Made by a program: the position numbers and the translations under genes
Source: JAKLIX01 sp964605655
Lineage (GTDB): Bacteria; Bacteroidota; Bacteroidia; Bacteroidales; CAIXZF01
Assembly (NCBI GenBank): GCA_964605655.1
Contig: CAZSDK010000018.1
Location: 1-64,000 of the forward strand
Direction of reading: 5' to 3'
DNA: 64,000 nt
Shown: piece by piece, positions 59,686-64,000 of the stretch
Position numbering within the stretch: the first letter of the stretch is position 1
Layout: the number at the start of each line of letters is the position of its first letter
Notes under the pieces: generated by a model
What the model saw: only the letters and a program-made list of their open reading frames with translations
Told to the model about the DNA's origin: nothing
The model's database searches: none

Positions 59686-59727
59686 ACTTGTTTCACGTGG
59701 AACGTATGAAAATAACACTGATTATCA

Positions 59728-60618
59728 ATGGATTACCTGAATGATTGTCCCGTTTGTGAGAATAAAGAATTCCTTCCCTTCCTGGAGACCCGGGATCATT
59801 TTCTTACACGGGAACCCTTCAACATCGTCCGCTGCAGCCAATGCGGTTTTCTTTTTACACAACCCAGGCCTCAAAAAGAACATTTACCGGCCTATTATCA
59901 ATCGGAGGAATATATCTCCCACTCCAACACCAGGAAAGGATTGTTCTCCAGGGTTTACCAAAGTGTGAGACAGTACACCCTCCGTCAAAAGATCAGCCGT
60001 ATCGGTAAGTATAAGCAAACAGGAAAGCTCCTCGACATCGGATGTGGTACCGGAGAGTTTCTGAATACCTGCCAAAAAAAAGGCTGGTCGGTCACCGGAG
60101 TCGAACCCAGCGAGCAGGCGCGGAAATTTGCCACCGAACAATACGGGCTGAGCGTCATGACCGAACCAGAGCTGGATGCTGTTCCTCCTTCTTCCTATGA
60201 TGTAGTGACCCTCTGGCATGTGCTCGAACATGTGCCCGATCTGAACCAGAGAATGATGCAACTATCACGAATCCTTGCCCCTGAAGGGTTGCTGGTGATT
60301 GCCGTTCCAAACTCCTCCTCGCACGATGCCTCCCATTATGGTCCTTTCTGGGCAGCCTATGATCTTCCCCGTCATTTATATCACTTTACTCCCTCTACTC
60401 TCCGTACCCTTCTGATACGCCACGGTTTCCAGGTAAGGAAACTGGTCCCCATGAAATTTGATGCCTACTACATCAGTCTCCTGAGTGAAAAATACCGTAC
60501 CGGTAAAACCTCTTACCTCAAAGCTATCCTGGAGGGCTTCCGGTCCAACCTTTCCGCCTTCCGGCACCCGGAACATTATTCAAGCTTTATCTTTTTTTGT
60601 GAAAAACAGAAAACCTAA
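59728..60618 (+). CDS. Class I SAM methyltransferase with N-terminal zinc ribbon
   Basis: The 296-residue protein has two Cys pairs at the start (DCPVCENKEF and VRCSQCGFLFTQPRP), a zinc-ribbon often found in sugar C-methyltransferases and similar enzymes. The SAM motif I is LLDIGCGTGEFL (about residue 95), followed by VVTLWHVLEHVPD and the C-terminal PRHLYHFTPSTL. The substrate is unknown; relatives act on nucleotide sugars or quinone precursors. It lies 42 bases behind mnmG. Confidence 0.8.
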   Translation: MDYLNDCPVCENKEFLPFLETRDHFLTREPFNIVRCSQCGFLFTQPRPQKEHLPAYYQSEEYISHSNTRKGLFSRVYQSVRQYTLRQKISRIGKYKQTGKLLDIGCGTGEFLNTCQKKGWSVTGVEPSEQARKFATEQYGLSVMTEPELDAVPPSSYDVVTLWHVLEHVPDLNQRMMQLSRILAPEGLLVIAVPNSSSHDASHYGPFWAAYDLPRHLYHFTPSTLRTLLIRHGFQVRKLVPMKFDAYYISLLSEKYRTGKTSYLKAILEGFRSNLSAFRHPEHYSSFIFFCEKQKT

Positions 60619-60739
60619 TTTTAAGCCTTATAAACTTATTTGTGGCATAAATGATGTAATCCATCTTTTAAAAATTTTCATCGTTTATAGACCTTTAAAA
60701 AGCGTCATTATAACCATTTGAATTTCATTATGTTAACCT

Positions 60740-63700
60740 ATGCATCTACCTAACATACTGAAATCGAAACATATAGTCCTGCTCCTGATTTCCTTAGGGT
60801 GTTTCTTCTCAGGATTATACCTGTCACACCGGGTGATCCTCCCTCCCTCACCCGGGAAACTGGCATTAAAGTTTTCCCATGAGCTTACTCACAGAAACGA
60901 GGCTCTTGGCAAAAGTATGCTCCAGTTTCAGAAACTCTGCGAAAACTCGACCCTCGTCACCATCCCCGATAATAAACTGTTTCTACAATGGAACAAACAG
61001 GGATTTTCCTTTTACCTGTTTGACCACGACAGTCTGATCTACTGGTCCGATAACACGGTTCCTGTTCCTGATCTGAATACGATCCCGGTCAGCAACAGTA
61101 CGGTCATTCATCTGGCGAACGGATGGTACCTGGCCCGTGACATACCGCTTCGTTCGCACCTCACTCTGAAAGGGCTCGCCCTGATCCGCTACGATTATCC
61201 CTACGAAAACCAGTACCTTAAGAACGAGTTTCATTCCTCCTTTTCAGCGATTTCGACCGACAGCATTTCTTTTACACCACCCGGATTCCCGGTTTACACT
61301 TTAAGCACAGGAAAATCTCTGTATTACCACCCTTCGGAAGAAAGGACCCTGACCCAGCGCAGTTTTTACCTGGTCTTTTCTCTCCTGGTCCTTGGTACTG
61401 TCTTCTTGTTGATTTACATCTACAGGGCAGCAGGCAGCTTTTCGGTATACCGTGACAGGCGGGTGCTGTTTTTCTTTGCTTTCGCTGCTGATGTCGTGAT
61501 CCTGCGAATGTTGTTCTTCTGGTTTCAGGTTCCGGCTTTCTTTTACTCCACCGAATTATTTTCTCCTTACTCCTTTGCCGCTTCGTCCTTCCTTCCGTCT
61601 CTGGGTGACTTTTTTATCCATGCTGTCTTCGTTCTTTTTCTTTCTGCCCTCTTCTTCCGGGAATTTAGAAACAGAAACATCACTGTCCATTCAGTCCTTG
61701 TCCGCTGGACACTCAGGACCGTCCTTCCCCTGTTGGTTCTTATCCTATTTTACCTACTCATCCTGTCTTTCGATCTTCTCATTACCAATTCTTCTTTCTC
61801 TCTTCTTCTGGCCAGGACTTTTACTCTTACTTACCAGGTATTGATTTCGTTCCTGATCCTGGTGTTTTTAACGGCTTCTTTCTTTTTCATCGTCTATCCT
61901 CTTCTCAGAATTCTTTACCAGAGCCTTCCGCAACGCACCTATTGGATGGTGGCCCTTCTGGGTCTCATCACGCTTCTTCTGGCTGTTCTCTTATATATAG
62001 AGTCTCTTCCAATGATCGGTCCAGTGATCATTTTTATTGCAGTGGGAATCTTCATTTTCTACCGATTTCGGCATCCCACCGCTGAATTTACTTTTACTTC
62101 CCTTTTCTACTACATCCTTGTTTTTTCGCTTCTTGCCACCATCCTGGTCCTTGACCTGGACCAGAAAAAAGAACTAAGCCAGCGGAAACTCTTAGTCCAG
62201 AAGCTTTCCTCTGAAAGAGACCCTTTGGCCGAGTTTCTGATACAGGAGGCTACGGAAGGCATGATCCATGATCCCTACCTGAAAAGCCTCCTGACCCGTT
62301 CGCCTTTCACCGATACCCTTGAACAGGAAGCAACCACCTATTTATCCAGAAAATATTTTGGAAATTATTGGCAGAAATATAACCTTGATTTTACCTTTTG
62401 CACCAAAGAAAGGATACTGAATGTTGTGGTCCCGAACAATGCCTTGATCAACTGCCAGGATTATTTCGGTAACCTCGTCAAAGCCATTGGAAAACCTACC
62501 ATCTCAGGAAATCTTTATTTCCTTGATTATGGAACCGGGTCCATCAATTACCTTGCAGTCATTCCGTTTGAATTTGATTCCCTTCATCCTGAAATCAATC
62601 ATACTCTCTATATAGACATCACTTCCAAAAGGATCCCGAAAGGGCTGGGATACCCGGAGTTGCTGATCAGCAAGGAGTCGCTCATGATCCCCGTCCTGAA
62701 TCATTACTCCTACGCCATCTATAAAAAGGACAACCTGATCAGGAGTGTCGGAAAATACACTTATTCGCTCAACCTCGACCGCTATGGCCATTTTACCGAC
62801 CGCTTCATAGAATTCGAGAAAAACCAGTACTGTCACCTGATCTATAAGGTTGACAGGGAGAAGAGCATCATCATCAGCCTGAAAAGCCGGACTTTTCTCG
62901 ACAATATGGCTCCCTTCTCCTATTTTTCTCTTCTTTTCAGCCTACTGACGATATTGTTCATCTTTTCCCTTACCAGTTCAGAGCAGTTCTCATTCCAGAA
63001 TCTGAGCTTCCGGTACCGGCTCCAGTTTTCCATGATCCTTCTCATCATCTTCTCATTCATCACGGTGGGGATCATTTCAGGATTTTATATTGTGAGGCTG
63101 AACCAGGGAAAGAACATCGATAACCTTACCGAGAAGGCACACTCCATTCTTACCGAGATCCAGCAGAAGCTTGGTGGTTCAGACAAATTGTCGCCCGAGA
63201 TGGCAAACGATCTGTATTTCCTTCTGAACAAGTTTTCCCTGATCTTTTTCTCCGATATCAACCTGTACGACCTGAACGGGAACCTTCTTGCCTCCTCCCG
63301 CCCGCAGATCTTTGAGGAAGGACTTATCGCCCACCAGATGAACAGGCAAAGCCTCCAGGAGCTAAGTGTGCACCAGAAGTCATTGTATATCCACCAGGAT
63401 AAGATTGGCAACTACAGTTTCCTTTCTGCTTACCTGCCTTTCCGTAACGACCAGGATGCCCTGATCGGGTACCTGAACCTCCCTTACTTTGCCCGGCAGG
63501 ACGAGATCCGTTCGGAGCTTTCATCCTTTTTGGTGGCCTATATTAATATGTATGTGCTACTGGTCGCCATTTCGGTTTTACTGGCCATCATCATCAGCAA
63601 ATACATTTCCAAGCCGGTCCTTCAGATCAGGGACCATATTAGTGAAATGAAGCTGGGAAGACCCAACGAAAAGATCGAATGGCAGGCCCACGACGAGATC

Positions 63701-64000
63701 GGTGCCCTGGTGGAGGAATATAACCATATGATCGACCAGCTGGCTTTCAGCGCCGAGCAGCTTGCCCAGACAGAAAGAGAGTCGGCATGGAGAGAGATGG
63801 CCCGTCAGGTGGCCCATGAGATCAAAAACCCTTTGACACCCATGAAGCTGAGCGTGCAGCACCTGATCAAGTCATACGAAGAAAAAGCCCCTGACTGGGA
63901 ACAGCGGTTGCAACGCTTTTCAAAGACGCTGATTGAACAGATAGACAACCTTTCCGATATTGCTTCAGAGTTTTCGGATTTTGCCAAGATGCCGCAGCTG
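60740..64000 (+). CDS. Large multi-membrane sensor histidine kinase, NtrY-like (partial, runs off window)
   Basis: From ATG 60740 the frame is open to the window end (1087 codons) with no stop. It has one N-terminal helix and an extracytoplasmic segment of about 170 residues. Roughly eight further helices follow (about 205-465), then a second soluble segment, two more helices, another sensor segment, and a helix before a HAMP-like linker. The dimerisation/phosphoacceptor motif is MARQVAHEIKNPLTPMKLSV (His about residue 1027). HEIKNPLTP is characteristic of NtrY-type kinases. The catalytic ATPase domain and any response regulator lie beyond the window. Signal and target are unknown. Confidence 0.85.
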   Translation, partial: MHLPNILKSKHIVLLLISLGCFFSGLYLSHRVILPPSPGKLALKFSHELTHRNEALGKSMLQFQKLCENSTLVTIPDNKLFLQWNKQGFSFYLFDHDSLIYWSDNTVPVPDLNTIPVSNSTVIHLANGWYLARDIPLRSHLTLKGLALIRYDYPYENQYLKNEFHSSFSAISTDSISFTPPGFPVYTLSTGKSLYYHPSEERTLTQRSFYLVFSLLVLGTVFLLIYIYRAAGSFSVYRDRRVLFFFAFAADVVILRMLFFWFQVPAFFYSTELFSPYSFAASSFLPSLGDFFIHAVFVLFLSALFFREFRNRNITVHSVLVRWTLRTVLPLLVLILFYLLILSFDLLITNSSFSLLLARTFTLTYQVLISFLILVFLTASFFFIVYPLLRILYQSLPQRTYWMVALLGLITLLLAVLLYIESLPMIGPVIIFIAVGIFIFYRFRHPTAEFTFTSLFYYILVFSLLATILVLDLDQKKELSQRKLLVQKLSSERDPLAEFLIQEATEGMIHDPYLKSLLTRSPFTDTLEQEATTYLSRKYFGNYWQKYNLDFTFCTKERILNVVVPNNALINCQDYFGNLVKAIGKPTISGNLYFLDYGTGSINYLAVIPFEFDSLHPEINHTLYIDITSKRIPKGLGYPELLISKESLMIPVLNHYSYAIYKKDNLIRSVGKYTYSLNLDRYGHFTDRFIEFEKNQYCHLIYKVDREKSIIISLKSRTFLDNMAPFSYFSLLFSLLTILFIFSLTSSEQFSFQNLSFRYRLQFSMILLIIFSFITVGIISGFYIVRLNQGKNIDNLTEKAHSILTEIQQKLGGSDKLSPEMANDLYFLLNKFSLIFFSDINLYDLNGNLLASSRPQIFEEGLIAHQMNRQSLQELSVHQKSLYIHQDKIGNYSFLSAYLPFRNDQDALIGYLNLPYFARQDEIRSELSSFLVAYINMYVLLVAISVLLAIIISKYISKPVLQIRDHISEMKLGRPNEKIEWQAHDEIGALVEEYNHMIDQLAFSAEQLAQTERESAWREMARQVAHEIKNPLTPMKLSVQHLIKSYEEKAPDWEQRLQRFSKTLIEQIDNLSDIASEFSDFAKMPQL

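Overview
The window reads as a chromosomal segment of a Bacteroidetes (Bacteroidota) bacterium, probably in or near the Bacteroidales. The reasons are: at least five proteins that end in a type IX secretion (T9SS, Por) sorting domain; many start regions preceded by the Bacteroidetes -7 promoter box TAnnTTTG instead of Shine-Dalgarno sites; an oversized IspG; a DUF4175 protein; a YbeY without its third metal histidine; and the gene order acpP-fabF-rnc. Most of the window is dense core genome with short gaps. Both accessory patches are richer in A+T.

Layout. Positions 1-3650 are accessory DNA: a probable IS21-type end breaking a tyrosine recombinase, an inverted repeat at the recombinase start, an attC-like hairpin directly behind a kelch-propeller T9SS gene, and a Bro-N gene between two copies of a ~245-bp direct repeat. 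Positions 3650-19050 are core and cell-surface functions: a secreted thioredoxin-like protein, a transaminase/omega-amidase/MATE operon, an LPS-type glycosyltransferase/heptosyltransferase/lipid kinase operon, a TPR-SpoIIE phosphatase, a GATE-domain membrane protein, PPK2, a LamG T9SS protein and IspG. Positions 19131-26540 hold two divergent glycan loci. One is a candidate synthase-dependent exopolysaccharide machine (TPR/outer-membrane barrel, membrane GT2 synthase, anchored GH26-like hydrolase). The other is rfbF-rfbG plus a reductase for a CDP-deoxysugar. Positions 26590-38000 contain an AlbA_2 protein, tRNA-Ser(CGA), a HEFGH metallopeptidase lipoprotein, a DUF4143 ATPase, purN, acpP-fabF-rnc, an alcohol dehydrogenase and mnmA. 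Positions 36718-46662 on the minus strand form a long operon: rimP-nusA-infB-pfkA-M14 peptidase-prenyl synthase-YwqK/MORN protein, with a hairpin in its leader.

Positions 46663-51370 are a second decayed patch: a remnant of a T9SS tail, short repeats, a truncated SprB-repeat gene, an intact beta-propeller T9SS gene, a CxxCH lipoprotein and an IS1634-like transposase. Positions 51382-64000 hold a T9SS M1 aminopeptidase, then a co-directional run: DUF4175, a GHKL ATPase, ybeY, mnmG, a methyltransferase and a very large NtrY-like histidine kinase cut by the window edge.

The best candidates for something less described are the exopolysaccharide locus (19131-23414), the integron-like cassette architecture at the left end (357-3320), the hairpin in the rimP leader, and the DUF4175/GHKL pair.
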